Assembly: GCA_017303455.1 (NCBI GenBank)
Contig: JAFLBM010000026.1
Location: forward strand, 1-55,263
Length of the DNA: 55,263 nt
Direction: 5' to 3'
DNA from: Chitinophagales bacterium
GTDB taxonomy: Bacteria > Bacteroidota > Bacteroidia > Chitinophagales > Chitinophagaceae
Shown: one piece after another, positions 42,074 to 52,000 of the stretch
Numbering within the stretch: the first letter of the stretch is position 1
How the letters are laid out: each line of letters opens with the position of its first letter
Program-made: the position numbers and the translations under genes
The notes under the pieces: generated by a model
The model's database searches: none
Told to the model about the DNA's origin: nothing
What the model saw: the letters and a program-made list of their open reading frames with translations, nothing else

Positions 42074-42400
42074 ATGAAATACCGTTACTATTTTACCATT
42101 TCTAAACTTGCTTTCATAGTGTTGGCTCCTGTGGTATTATTGCTTTTACCTGCCACTTTTTTTGATTCCGGAAGATCCCTTTGTCTTTCCAAATTATTTT
42201 TTGGGTTCGAATGTTATGCATGTGGTTTATCACGAGCATGTATGCACCTTATTCATTTTGATTTTGAAGAAGCCTATGCATACAACATGTTGTCGTTTAT
42301 TGTACTTCCGCTTTTAGCAATAATATGGTTGCAGTGGTTTATTAAAGAATGGAAGCGATATAAACTTTATCGTACAGCCTTTCAGTCAAAACAACTCTGA
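42074..42400 (+). CDS. DUF2752 membrane protein
   Basis: A 108-residue protein with two main helices (about 12-28 and 72-92). The family motif is CYACGLSRACMHLIHFDFEEA (about 46-66, read with a break) where the CxxCGxxRA segment and the following acidic helix are conserved, then AYNMLSFIVLP. The role is unknown; the cysteine pair could bind a metal or form a disulfide. It is often beside TM2 genes, as here. Confidence 0.85.
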   Translation: MKYRYYFTISKLAFIVLAPVVLLLLPATFFDSGRSLCLSKLFFGFECYACGLSRACMHLIHFDFEEAYAYNMLSFIVLPLLAIIWLQWFIKEWKRYKLYRTAFQSKQL

Positions 42401-42510
42401 CACGGGGTTCATATCACACAAAATTTAGTACCCCTCATATACACCTTAATCTGATGTTTTGGTTCCGGTCTCCACTATCCAACTTCACTCAAACTCATTT
42501 TCCGAATTCC

Positions 42511-42547
42511 CAATGCCTTGGTTCGTGTCCCACGAACCGGGGCATTG
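42511..42547. repeat. Near-perfect 17-bp hairpin with loop of 3
   Basis: CAATGCC (42511-42517) pairs with GGCATTG (42541-42547) and GGTTCGTG (42520-42527) with CACGAACC (42531-42538); between them TT faces GG as two wobble pairs. The loop is TCC. It shares the half-site TGGTTCGTGTCC with 41104-41115. Confidence 0.75.
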
Positions 42548-42578
42548 AAAAAAAGCTGCCCCAAAAATTTGAGGCAGC
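42548..42578 (-). terminator. Rho-independent terminator of the repeat lipoprotein
   Basis: On the minus strand GCTGCC/GGCAGC (42573-42578 and 42555-42560) encloses an A/T-rich loop and is followed by seven T (plus-strand A 42548-42554). It lies 23 bp past the stop codon. Confidence 0.8.
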
Positions 42579-42601
42579 CTTTAATATTTTTATCGCTATT
42601 A

Positions 42602-44284
42602 TCAGAATACCTGGTACCGGCGCAATTCCTGCTGGAATGCCAGCGTACCTGTTTCATCAAAAAATTCAAATTTCACCAGCCCTATATTTCTTGCATAGTA
42701 ACTTTTACCTGAACCCACCAGCGATGTAACATCCTGCCAGACTCCGGGAGCCACTTCCTGTTCGTATTTCTCTTCCACCACTATAACATTGGTAAAATTC
42801 ATCGTACCGGTTGAGGTGGTAAATGAAAGCGGTACATCTTTTTGTAAAATTGTATAGCTAAAACGGAGGGTAATGGAGAATGTTGGGTTGGGGGGAACGG
42901 TTACAGTGCCTGGATATGCCGCACTCTTCCAGTTAGTGCCTGCTGCCGCGTCTTTCAGAAAAATATATTCCTTCCACTGCGGATTATCGTACCCAATAAA
43001 AGCGCCGATGTCAACAAATTCCAGGTAATCATTTCCTGCTTTACGGTAATACCCGGATGAATCAAAACCGGTGGCAATATTATCCGTGATCATGAAAATA
43101 TTATACGAATTGCCAAGAGCAGTATGTGTATTTGCTATTACTCTGCGGAACAGGGAATCATTTGCATCGTCATCAATTTCATAACTCCAGTTACTATTCG
43201 TCGTTCTCGGGAAATAATCAATCACAGCAGGCGCTGCCACCACAGGAATCGTAAATGTGCAACTGCTGGTTCCGAACGTAACGGTGAATACCTGGTTACC
43301 TGCCGTGGTTGGTGTACCGCTTCCTATCAACGTGATATTCTGAAGTCCCGTTGCCGGGAAAGTTCCTGTGGCGGTAAAACTAAAACCAGTAACCGTATTG
43401 GTAGAGATCGTGTACGTTCCAACTGTGGCAACGTTTACCTGTATCTGTACATTATTGCCCACTGTAAGGGCCGTACCTACTGTATAAGTACCGGCGGGTG
43501 TTGCTGGTGTGCAACCACCCGGTGCCCCCGCCAGGGTGCCGGTGCCTGCATTTCCAACTGTAATATCAAATGAACAGAGATTCGTACCAATGGTAACAGG
43601 AACGGTATTAGTGCCGGCAGTTGTGGGTGTGCCACTGCCAAACAAGACGACTGTTTGCGGCCCGGTAGTGATAAAAGCCCCGCTTGCCTGGAAAGTCATC
43701 CCCTGGAAAGTGGTGCTGATGGAATAGGTTCCTATAGTGGTTACATTCACATTAACGGTAACACTATGCGTGCCTCCCAGTGCTACTCCTAATGTATAGG
43801 TGCCAACAACGTTAGCTCCTGCGCAATTAGCTCCTGTACCGCTCAACCCGAATACAGCAGGCCCGCCTCCACCTATTGGCAAGAAGGTTACCGGAACAAA
43901 ACATTCCTGCCCGTCATATTGAATTCTGAAATTGAAGGTACCTGTTGTGGCCGGTGTTCCATTACCCCGCAGTTTCACCACATTACTGCCAGCAGTAGTA
44001 AAAGTGCCGGATATGCGGAAATAAACACCATTAACCGTATCAGAAAAAACAGTGTAGCTGCCGGTTGCTGTTACATCCACCGTCACTTCAATATATTCTG
44101 TATTGCCGTTCAGGGCTGTTCCCTGCACATAGGTACCCACTACGTTTTTGGGCAGGCAGTCACCGTTAATATCACTTTGCAAAAGGCCTTCAGAGGGTTG
44201 ATTGCCGGATTCAAAACTGTTTTCCTTCTGACAAGCCACAATTACCAAACCCAGCAGCAAAAAGGAAGCAAGGATCTTTCTCAT
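42602..44284 (-). CDS. Lipoprotein with three internal beta-rich repeats
   Basis: A 560-residue surface-type lipoprotein (lipobox VIVAC, Cys18). Three repeats of about 90 residues follow at 43-134, 154-243 and 258-348; each starts at a Cys, has GTYxxGxAL, xGxYxIS, a GTF/GAF step and GSGTPTTAG (GNGTPATTG in the first), and ends near a second Cys (43/128, 154/237, 258/342), which suggests a disulfide clamp. Repeats 2 and 3 are closest. A unique C-terminal region (about 355-560) begins IDYFPRTTNSNWSYE. Function unknown; an adhesive or binding role is only a guess. The ATG at 44284 starts the signal. Confidence 0.75.
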   Translation of the reverse strand: MRKILASFLLLGLVIVACQKENSFESGNQPSEGLLQSDINGDCLPKNVVGTYVQGTALNGNTEYIEVTVDVTATGSYTVFSDTVNGVYFRISGTFTTAGSNVVKLRGNGTPATTGTFNFRIQYDGQECFVPVTFLPIGGGGPAVFGLSGTGANCAGANVVGTYTLGVALGGTHSVTVNVNVTTIGTYSISTTFQGMTFQASGAFITTGPQTVVLFGSGTPTTAGTNTVPVTIGTNLCSFDITVGNAGTGTLAGAPGGCTPATPAGTYTVGTALTVGNNVQIQVNVATVGTYTISTNTVTGFSFTATGTFPATGLQNITLIGSGTPTTAGNQVFTVTFGTSSCTFTIPVVAAPAVIDYFPRTTNSNWSYEIDDDANDSLFRRVIANTHTALGNSYNIFMITDNIATGFDSSGYYRKAGNDYLEFVDIGAFIGYDNPQWKEYIFLKDAAAGTNWKSAAYPGTVTVPPNPTFSITLRFSYTILQKDVPLSFTTSTGTMNFTNVIVVEEKYEQEVAPGVWQDVTSLVGSGKSYYARNIGLVKFEFFDETGTLAFQQELRRYQVF

Positions 44285-44382
44285 ATAGGTAGTTATTGAA
44301 GTCACTAAAATAAGACTTATTTGCCTAACGGCAGCATGGCAGTATCCCCATCCATGCCTGCTCCGGTTGCCGCTGTAAATCT

Positions 44383-44390
44383 TACATTTG
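44383..44390 (+). promoter_or_regulatory. -7 element of the rhodanese-thioredoxin gene
   Basis: TACATTTG matches TAnnTTTG exactly and ends 17 bp before the ATG at 44408, which also supports that start over an in-frame upstream one at 44321. Confidence 0.5.
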
Positions 44391-44407
44391 CTAAAATTTA
44401 TCTGTAC

Positions 44408-45094
44408 ATGAAAATGATTTCGCTGCTGCTTGTCTCCTCACTTTTTTTAAGCTGCCAGGCACAAACTGTTACCAAAGTAAAAGCGGGTGATTTCGAAAAA
44501 GGCATAGCCGCTGACAGTGCCCAGGTGCTGGATGTAAGAACAGCGGGTGAATATGGCTCCGGGCATATTAAAAATTCATTACAGGCCAACTGGATCGACA
44601 AAGAGCAATTCCTTGACCGGGTACAATATATGGACAAGAACAGGCCGGTCTATATTTATTGCCTTGTTGGTGGCCGAAGTGCCGCCGCTGCGGAATGGAT
44701 GCGGAACAATGGGTTTAAAAAAGTGGTGGAATTGGACGGCGGGCTCAACGCCTGGAAAAGGGCAGCAAAACCATTGGAAGGCGTGAGCAATGAAAAACAA
44801 CTGACCATTGAAGAATACTGGGCCTCGATACCGAAAGACCAGACTGTGCTGGTTGACTTTGGTGCCACCTGGTGCCCGCCTTGCGTAAAAATGGAGCCGG
44901 TACTGGAGGAAATTAAAAAAGATAAGTCACTTCATTTCCAGTTTTTAAAAATAGATGCCGGTATTCATACGGATGTAATGAAATCATTACATATTGAACC
45001 GATCCCTGTTTTTATTATCTATAAAGAAGGGAAAGAAGTGTGGAGAAAGCTTGGGCTGGTGACCAAAGAAGAATTTGCCGCTCTGCTGAAATAA
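44408..45094 (+). CDS. Exported rhodanese-thioredoxin fusion
   Basis: A 228-residue exported protein. A signal sequence ends near SCQAQ (Cys16 might be lipid-modified, but the lipobox is weak). The rhodanese domain (about 22-125) has catalytic Cys85 in YCLVGGRS; the thioredoxin domain (about 132-228) has Cys156-PP-Cys159 in ATWCPPC, and the cis-Pro in PIPVF. Both active sites are intact, so one polypeptide could pass sulfur or electrons between them in the periplasm. The metallophosphoesterase gene follows 29 bp later. Confidence 0.88.
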   Translation: MKMISLLLVSSLFLSCQAQTVTKVKAGDFEKGIAADSAQVLDVRTAGEYGSGHIKNSLQANWIDKEQFLDRVQYMDKNRPVYIYCLVGGRSAAAAEWMRNNGFKKVVELDGGLNAWKRAAKPLEGVSNEKQLTIEEYWASIPKDQTVLVDFGATWCPPCVKMEPVLEEIKKDKSLHFQFLKIDAGIHTDVMKSLHIEPIPVFIIYKEGKEVWRKLGLVTKEEFAALLK

Positions 45095-45123
45095 TCTTTC
45101 TGATTTTTGGCTACCTTTTCTGT

Positions 45124-46047
45124 ATGAAAAGAAGCCAGTTCCTCAAAACTTCCGCTGCACTTGCAGGAAGTTCTTTGTTACCTGTAGTAAGCTTTGCAGA
45201 AGAAAGTAAAAAGAAACCCCTCCGGTTTGCCCATCTTTCAGATATTCACCTGAAGCCGGGACTTATTCCTGAAACCGGAATGGCAAAGGCCTTTCATCAT
45301 GCCCAGCAATTAAAAACAAAAGTTGATTTTATCATCAATGGTGGCGATGCCATCATGGATGCACTGGATGCCGACAAGCAAAAAACACAGGAGCAATTTG
45401 ATCTTTTCAACAACCTGTTGAAAAAAGAAAACAGCCTTCCTATATACCATTGTATCGGCAATCATGATGTATGGGGCTGGTTCATCAAACAAGACAGGCC
45501 GGAACAGGATAAACTATACGGCAAACAGTGGGTGCTGGAAAATTTCAATATGCCGCGAAGATTTTACAGCTTCACCAAAGGGAAATGGCATTTCATTGTT
45601 TTGGATAGTACACAATTAAATCCTGCCGGCGGTTATATCGGCAAACTGGATCCGGAACAATTGGACTGGTTACAGCAGGAACTAAAACAGGTACCGGCTG
45701 ATCAATTCATTTGTTTTGTTTCACATATTCCCATTTTATCCATTTGTGCAGGATTATTCTTTGACAAAACAGAACCCAATGGTGACCTGAAGATCCAGCG
45801 CAACCTGATGCACAGTGATTTCCTGGTGTTAAAGAAATTATTTGTTCAATATCCAAACATCAAAGTTTGTATCAGCGGGCATATCCACCTGCAGGATGAA
45901 GTGGATTACCTCGGTATCAAATATTATTGCAACGGTGCTGTGTCGGGCAACTGGTGGAAAGGTGCTTTCCAGGAATTTGCACCGGCTTATGCAGTGATCG
46001 AATTATTTGATGACGGATCATCCGCCCGGACCATGCACCCCTACTAA
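45124..46047 (+). CDS. Exported calcineurin-like metallophosphoesterase
   Basis: A 307-residue phosphohydrolase. The leader MKRSQFLKTSAALAGS resembles a Tat signal with Lys-Arg in place of the twin arginine. The metallophosphoesterase motifs are in order: HLSDIHLK, GGDAIMD, GNHDVWGW, SHIPI and SGHIHLQD, giving a full dimetal site. Substrate is unknown; relatives act on phosphodiesters or as phosphatases. The ATG at 45124 is chosen; the upstream extension overlaps the previous gene. Confidence 0.88.
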   Translation: MKRSQFLKTSAALAGSSLLPVVSFAEESKKKPLRFAHLSDIHLKPGLIPETGMAKAFHHAQQLKTKVDFIINGGDAIMDALDADKQKTQEQFDLFNNLLKKENSLPIYHCIGNHDVWGWFIKQDRPEQDKLYGKQWVLENFNMPRRFYSFTKGKWHFIVLDSTQLNPAGGYIGKLDPEQLDWLQQELKQVPADQFICFVSHIPILSICAGLFFDKTEPNGDLKIQRNLMHSDFLVLKKLFVQYPNIKVCISGHIHLQDEVDYLGIKYYCNGAVSGNWWKGAFQEFAPAYAVIELFDDGSSARTMHPY

Positions 46048-46112
46048 AAGCAGTAACCGTTTCCTTTTATCTCGTTAATATTCTATCTTACCTTTTCTTA
46101 TACCTGGTATCA

Positions 46113-47144
46113 ATGAAGAAAATACATATCCTTCTTATTTCCTTAATACTATTGAGTTTATCCGGTTTCCGTTATCGCCCCGATCCCAAAGTGCAGGTGC
46201 TGACATCGGGCACTAATACCAGCCTTCGCGGATTAAGTGTGGTGAATGATAATATTGTTTGGGTAAGCGGCAGCAATGGCATGGTGGGACGGTCCAGCAA
46301 TGCAGGAAAGAACTGGAAATGGACAACGGTGAAAGGATTTGAGAAAAAAGAATTCCGGGATATAGAAGCGTTTGATGCCAGCACTGCTATCATTATGGCG
46401 GTAGATACACCGGCGGTAATTCTCAAAACTACAGACGGAGGTGAAACATGGAAAACTGTTTATGAAAACAAAACGCCGGGTATGTTCCTGGATGCAATGC
46501 ATTTTCTGGATCAAAATACTGGTATGGTGATCGGTGATCCCATCAATAAAAAAGTGTTTATAGCTGCTACACAAGATGCCGGCGAAAGCTGGCAGGAATG
46601 GGAAGAAAGTCAAAGACCTGTTGCCGATTCAGGCGAAGCATTTTTTGCAGCCAGCGGCACCAATATCCGTTTGTTTGAAAAGAATAAATATTTTATGGTG
46701 AGTGGCGGTACCCGTTCAAGATTATTTACTAATAATAATGTCATTGATATGCCTATAATACAAGGCAAAGAAACGACCGGCGCTAATTCAGTAGCTGTGT
46801 TTGATGAAGGAAAACTTAAGGGCAGCAAAAGAATAGTTGTTGTGGGCGGAGATTTTATGACCCCGGGAGAAAGCAAACAAAACTGCTATTATACAACTGA
46901 CGGAGGCAAGAGCTGGAATGCACCTTCCACCCCACCCCATGGCTACCGCAGTTGCGTGGAATATTTATCCAAAACTGATTTAGTGAGTTGCGGCCTGAAT
47001 GGTGTTGACTACTCTTATAATGGCGGGAAAACATGGAAATGGATAAGTAAAGAAAGTTTTCATGTTGTCCGTATTGCCAAAATGGGAACCACGATATTCC
47101 TGGCGGGTAATAAAGGGCAGATAGGTAAGCTTATACTGGATTAA
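46113..47144 (+). CDS. YCF48-like beta-propeller protein
   Basis: A 343-residue exported protein (signal peptide about 1-19). Several BNR/Asp-box turns are visible: SSNAGKNWKW, TTDGGETWK, TQDAGESWQE, TTDGGKSWN and SYNGGKTWKW, evenly spread, which suggests a propeller like that of the photosystem II factor YCF48. Bacteroidota have many such proteins annotated as oxidoreductases or sialidase-like without proof. No catalytic residues can be named. It follows the metallophosphoesterase by 65 bp. Confidence 0.8.
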   Translation: MKKIHILLISLILLSLSGFRYRPDPKVQVLTSGTNTSLRGLSVVNDNIVWVSGSNGMVGRSSNAGKNWKWTTVKGFEKKEFRDIEAFDASTAIIMAVDTPAVILKTTDGGETWKTVYENKTPGMFLDAMHFLDQNTGMVIGDPINKKVFIAATQDAGESWQEWEESQRPVADSGEAFFAASGTNIRLFEKNKYFMVSGGTRSRLFTNNNVIDMPIIQGKETTGANSVAVFDEGKLKGSKRIVVVGGDFMTPGESKQNCYYTTDGGKSWNAPSTPPHGYRSCVEYLSKTDLVSCGLNGVDYSYNGGKTWKWISKESFHVVRIAKMGTTIFLAGNKGQIGKLILD

Positions 47145-47151
47145 AACATCG

Positions 47152-47736
47152 TTACAGGTTGTTCAGTATCTCCTGCACCGTGGGTCTCTTTTTATAATCA
47201 CTATTAAAAAAACGGTAGGTAATATTAGCTTCTTTGTCGATAACATACACAGCAGGTACCGGCAGGTAATTCCAGTCCTTCCCGTTGATCTTTTCCAGGT
47301 CAATACCTGAATTACGGTAACGGGTTATCGTATTCTCCGGCACGATAAATTCCACTTCATAGGCTTTCATGATCTTAAGGCCTTCATCATACAAGATGGA
47401 ATATTCTGCTTTTGTTTTTTCAATTGTTTTATCCACTCCCTCCGGCTTTTCGGGTGTAACAGCGATCAATGTGGCCCCTTTATCTTTGATCAGTTGCAGG
47501 GAATCTTCGAGCCTTTTCAGCTGGCGGTTGCAATACGGGCACCAGTTGCCCCGGTAAAACACCAATACCACTTTCCCTTTTTTAAGCAGATCTTTCAGCC
47601 TTACTTCAGTTCCATTCTGATCTGTTGCTTTAAAGTCCGGGGCTTTGGAATTAATGAATAAGCCCTCAGGGGCCTCCTGGCCGGCAACCATAAAAAAAGC
47701 ACCCAATAGCAGGAAAGTCAGAATATTCTTTTTCAT
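47152..47736 (-). CDS. Exported peroxiredoxin-like (AhpC/TSA) protein
   Basis: A 194-residue thioredoxin-fold protein exported by a signal peptide (about 1-19, ending MVAGQ). The AhpC/TSA domain has APDFKATDQNG and the active site YRGNWCPYC with Cys66 and Cys69; the CXXC spacing is that of the peroxiredoxin-like family rather than of 2-Cys AhpC. A PEKPEGVDKT block follows. It likely acts as a periplasmic disulfide or peroxide reductase. The ATG at 47736 begins the signal peptide; a 15-residue extension is rejected. Confidence 0.85.
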   Translation of the reverse strand: MKKNILTFLLLGAFFMVAGQEAPEGLFINSKAPDFKATDQNGTEVRLKDLLKKGKVVLVFYRGNWCPYCNRQLKRLEDSLQLIKDKGATLIAVTPEKPEGVDKTIEKTKAEYSILYDEGLKIMKAYEVEFIVPENTITRYRNSGIDLEKINGKDWNYLPVPAVYVIDKEANITYRFFNSDYKKRPTVQEILNNL

Positions 47737-47817
47737 ACTGCAATTTAGTTTTAAAAATAATTTGTTCAGTTTTTTGCCCAATCCGGGCAGGAGTAAGTTA
47801 ACAAAAGATTATTTCTT

Positions 47818-47825
47818 TATTTTTG
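47818..47825 (+). promoter_or_regulatory. -7 element of the small membrane protein gene
   Basis: TATTTTTG matches TAnnTTTG and ends 33 bp before the ATG at 47859. A TTG start at 47823 would lie inside it and is rejected. Confidence 0.45.
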
Positions 47826-47858
47826 ACGGATACACTGTCCACTGCCAAACCTGATACT

Positions 47859-48146
47859 ATGTCTAATACACACCAGGATAAATACCTGACCAAACTACTG
47901 ATAGGCATTGCCCTTATAACGACCAGTATTGTTGTATTGTTTTACACTATCTACGAAAGATCAGAAAAAGCACAGAAAGAACAGGATTGGTACCTGTGGG
48001 CACTTGCTTTTGGGGTATTGCTGGTAGCAGGCATCATTTCCATTTGCCAGGCATTTGTACATAAAATAAAGTCGGATCTCATACGCCGGCAAAAGCAAAG
48101 AGAACATCATAAAACTTCACCCAAAATAACAGAAGAAGAAATGTGA
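47859..48146 (+). CDS. Small two-helix membrane protein of unknown function
   Basis: A 95-residue protein with two hydrophobic helices (about 12-31 and 44-65) and a basic, lysine-rich cytoplasmic tail ending TEEEM. No family is recognised. It is convergent with the DUF486 gene, 8 bp apart. Confidence 0.6.
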   Translation: MSNTHQDKYLTKLLIGIALITTSIVVLFYTIYERSEKAQKEQDWYLWALAFGVLLVAGIISICQAFVHKIKSDLIRRQKQREHHKTSPKITEEEM

Positions 48147-48154
48147 CCCGGGTG

Positions 48155-48493
48155 CTATCCAAATCGTTTGCTGAACATAAAATAAACAGCTCCCAGCAGC
48201 AGGGCAAAACTCACAAGATACTTCCAGTGAAAGGGTTCCTTCAGGTAAAAAACCGCGAAGAATACAAATACGACCAGTGTGATGACTTCCTGGATCATTT
48301 TTAACTGGAAGCCCGAAAATCCATTGGCATAACCACTGCGGTTGGCCGGCACCATCAGTACATACTCAAAAAAAGCGATGAACCAGCTCAGCACAATGGC
48401 TTTCCATAATGGCCAGCCTTCCTGCTTTAAATGATAATACCAGGCAAAGGTCATGAAGATATTAGAGGCTACGAGAAGAGTGATTGTACGCAT
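48155..48493 (-). CDS. DUF486 (DMT family) membrane protein
   Basis: A 112-residue protein with four hydrophobic helices filling nearly the whole length. Family marks are TFAWYYHLK (about 15-23), SWFIAFFEYVLMVPANRSGY (about 36-55) and FQLKMIQEVITLVVF (about 62-76). Such one-half-transporter proteins are grouped with the drug/metabolite transporter superfamily; a substrate has not been shown. It follows the DUF3592-like gene by 6 bp. Confidence 0.88.
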   Translation of the reverse strand: MRTITLLVASNIFMTFAWYYHLKQEGWPLWKAIVLSWFIAFFEYVLMVPANRSGYANGFSGFQLKMIQEVITLVVFVFFAVFYLKEPFHWKYLVSFALLLGAVYFMFSKRFG

Positions 48494-48499
48494 AGTTGG

Positions 48500-48949
48500 C
48501 TATTTTCTCCGATAATAGCTTTGTGAACCGGGATACTGACTAAAGATAAAACAGATAGCAAACATGAAAAATGTAATCATGAAGCTGATTGCAAGTTTAG
48601 TGAACGAAACCCAATAGCTTAAAATAGTATATGCAATTGCTTCTCCCGGCCTCCCCTTCGGGAAAATAACAGTCAGTTTATGCCCAGGTCTTTTATGCCT
48701 CGTCCAGACCAATTTATCCGCAGATGTATAGATACTGTCTTTATACGTGAATTGAAATTGCGGATAATAGGCTCCTTGTCCACCATATCTCTTCCTGCCA
48801 GCCCCAAGTAATTGATCAATTACAACAGCTTTCGCTTTTTCGGAATTTCGATACTCATCAATAGTATCCAGGTAAAAATAAAAAATCATGAATAACAGGT
48901 ATCCCAGCCAGTACGCAATTACAAGATTAAATTTCTGGCTACCTGTCAT
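48500..48949 (-). CDS. DUF3592-like membrane protein
   Basis: A 149-residue protein with a helix at each side (about 8-27 and 112-137) and a middle extracytoplasmic domain with an AVVIDQL start, a YYPQFQFTYKDSIY strand pair and a KLTVIFPKGRPGEA end. This layout fits DUF3592-like proteins, but sequence match is not strong. Function unknown. It is the first gene of a two-gene unit with DUF486 and lies downstream of the smc terminator. Confidence 0.6.
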   Translation of the reverse strand: MTGSQKFNLVIAYWLGYLLFMIFYFYLDTIDEYRNSEKAKAVVIDQLLGAGRKRYGGQGAYYPQFQFTYKDSIYTSADKLVWTRHKRPGHKLTVIFPKGRPGEAIAYTILSYWVSFTKLAISFMITFFMFAICFIFSQYPGSQSYYRRK

Positions 48950-48981
48950 TGACCAAAAATAGAGCAGGAAATTATAGAATG

Positions 48982-49013
48982 AAAAAAGTCCTGCAGTTTT
49001 TCTACAGGACTTT
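48982..49013. terminator. Rho-independent terminator of smc
   Basis: AAGTCCTGCAG (48986-48996) pairs with CTACAGGACTT (49002-49012) with one mismatch and a T5 loop. The minus strand ends in six T, so it serves the smc side. Confidence 0.8.
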
Positions 49014-49033
49014 CTATTTTATTCTTATATGCC

Positions 49034-52000
49034 TTAATTCTGGTTCTGTTGCAAATTCCGGAAGTCAACACTGACCAGTTTACTTACACCCGGCTCCTGC
49101 ATCGTTACCCCATAGATCACATCCACGGTACTCATGGTCATTTTGTTGTGGGTTACAATAATGAACTGGGAGTTATCACTGAACTGGCGGATCATATTGG
49201 TGAACTTGCTGACGTTGGCATCATCCAGCGGCGCATCCACCTCATCCAGGATACAGAACGGTGCCGGTTTGATCAGGTAGATCGCAAATAACAGGGCTGT
49301 TGCCGTTAAGGTTCTTTCACCACCACTGAGCTGTGTCAGCGAGGTGGGACGTTTACCCTTGGGACGGGCAATCACTTCAATACCGGTATCTGCTAAGTTC
49401 TCCGGGTTTTCCAGCACCAGGTCACAATGATCATCTTCGGTGAACAGGGTCTTGAACACTTTAATGAAATTCTCTTTCACCCGGTTAAAGGTTTCAAGGA
49501 ATTTCAGGTTCGCCGTTGCTTCCACTTCTTCAATCGTTTTCAACAGGCTGTCTTTGGCATTCACCAGGTCATTCTTTTGCTCCACGATGAACTCATAGCG
49601 TTTCTTCATCTCTGTAAATGCTTCGATCGCTGTAGGGTTCACTTCGCCGAGGTTTTCCAGCCGCTTCTTCATGCGATCTGCTTTCTCCTGCAATTCTTCC
49701 AGCGCTGTTTCAGACGTACGGGCCTGGTCTAAGATATCTTCCAGTTTGATACGGAACTCAACATCTAATCTTTCTTTCGTTCCGGCCAACTGTAATTTCA
49801 GTTCATTCAGTTTGTCTTTGATTGCTGCTAATAAATGTTCTACCTGCTCTTTGTCTTTGACTTTATGACGCAGCTCACTTTCTTTTTCACTCAGCTGGTT
49901 GCGCAGGTTATAATAGGCCTGGTCCGCTTCATTCAATATGGTCTGCTCCTCCTCTCTTCTCCGGATCATTTCCAGCAAAGCATCTTCAATATCTTTTAAG
50001 GATGTAGCTGATTGCTCAATGCTGGTTGTAGTATCGGATAAACTGGTGGTATTACTTTCGATCTGCTGGTTAAGGTCGTTCAGTTGGTTGCGCTTGAAAT
50101 CCAGTTCCTGCTTCAAAGCATTGATCTTGCTCTGCTGCCGGGTCACATTCAGGTTAAACTCGTTGTATTGTTGTGAGGCCTCGTTATACGTTGTTTCAGC
50201 CGCTTTAAAATTCTCATCTGCTTCGGCCAGCTTGGCGGTGTAGGATTGTAACTGCTCATTAAATTCGTTCAGTTGGTTTCTCACTCCTTCCACAGACTGG
50301 TGTGTTTGCTGCATCTGGTGATTCAGTTCTTCCAACCGATGCTGGCTGTTGGTCTGCATGGAATGCAGGTTCTCCAGTTTGTTGTGCAGGGAGAAGACCT
50401 GGTTGGTCAGTTGCTGGATCTCTCTTTCGGTTTCCCGTAATGCATTCTCCCGCAGATCTTCATTGAAAGCGATCACTTCGTTATGCCTTGCCTGTATCTC
50501 GCTGCGGAGTTTTTCCACCACTTCGTCCTGGGCTGCGATCTCATCCTGTAATTTTTCTAAATTCTTTACCCGGCCGATCTTCTTTCCTTCGATCATTCCC
50601 ACACTACCTCCGGTCAGCGAGTATTTTCCTTTTACATATTTACCGGCTTTCTCGATCACTACAAAACCATTGCTGTTTTGCAGGGCATCTTCGCTATCGG
50701 CAATAAAAACATTTCCTAATAAATGTTCTGCCAGTTTCCTGTATTTCTCTTCCACATCCACCACACTCAGTGCAGGAACTGCACCTTCTAATTGATGAGC
50801 AGAAACCTCAGCTCCTTTCTCGTTCACTTTATCCAGCAGGAAGAAATTGGCTTTCCCTTTTTTATTTTCATCCAGTAAACGAACCGCCTGCAAACCTTCC
50901 TGCAGGTTATTGACCACATAGTAACTCAGGTAAGGTTCCAGTACGTTTTCCAACGCAGTTCTGTATTCCTCTTTTACATAGAGAATATCAGACAGGATCG
51001 GCGAAGTATAGTTCCAGTTATTGTTATTGTGCAGGAATTTTACAGAATCGGGATAGCCTTCCATGGAATCGATCATACTCTTCAGCAGGTCATGTTCGTT
51101 CTTTTTGGCATCCAGCTTTCTGGTTTCTACCGCCAGTTCATTCCGGAGTGTCTCCACAATGGACTGCGTTTGTAATATCTGTTCCTTCGTATTTTCCTGG
51201 TGCTGCTGCAATTGCTCCAGGTCCACTTTTTTAATATTCAGTTCTTTTTCTTTCAGCAAACGTTCTTCATCCAGGTGATGGCGCTGTTCTTCTCTTTGCT
51301 TTCTCTCTTCTTCTATTTGCCCGATAGCTCTTTGTAAATTTTGTACAGACGTATCTGCTACTGCCACTTTTTTCTCCGCATCAAACTGGCTGCGCTGCAC
51401 CTGCTGGTATTCACTCCGGAATGTATCCAGGGTGCGGCGTTTTTCATCCAGCACTTCTCTTTGCACAGCTACCTGGTTATTCAGTTGCTGTAATTGCTCA
51501 GTTAATCCTTCCAGTGCTTTTGATTCTTCTTCCACCTGCAATTGGGTAAAGCCGATACTTTCGTCAATTCCTTTTAACTGGCCGCCTGCTTTTTGCAAAA
51601 ATTCTTTCAGGCTGCTTTCTCTCTCTTTGAGATATTCCAACCGCTGGGCAGCCAGGTTCTTTTCATTCTCTTTGGTTCTTACCTGCTGCACCAGTTCGTT
51701 GAAAGCATGCTGCATACTTTGCAGTTGTCTTTCCTTTTCGATGAAACCTACTTTCTCCTGTTCCAGGGCAGCTTCTTCATTTGCTATCTCGGCTTCCATG
51801 CGGATCTTCTTATCGGTTTCCGCATCATGCTGCTCATTCAGTTCTTTATAGGTCAGGTTAAATCCTTCCAGGGCCGCTTTCGCCAGTTCAATACTGATCT
51901 CCCGGTAATCTTTTTTGATTTCGTGGTATTTCTCGGCTTTTTTGGCCTGGCTTTCCAGGGCTTTTAGCTGGTTATTGATCTCGAACAGCAGGTCCTCGAT

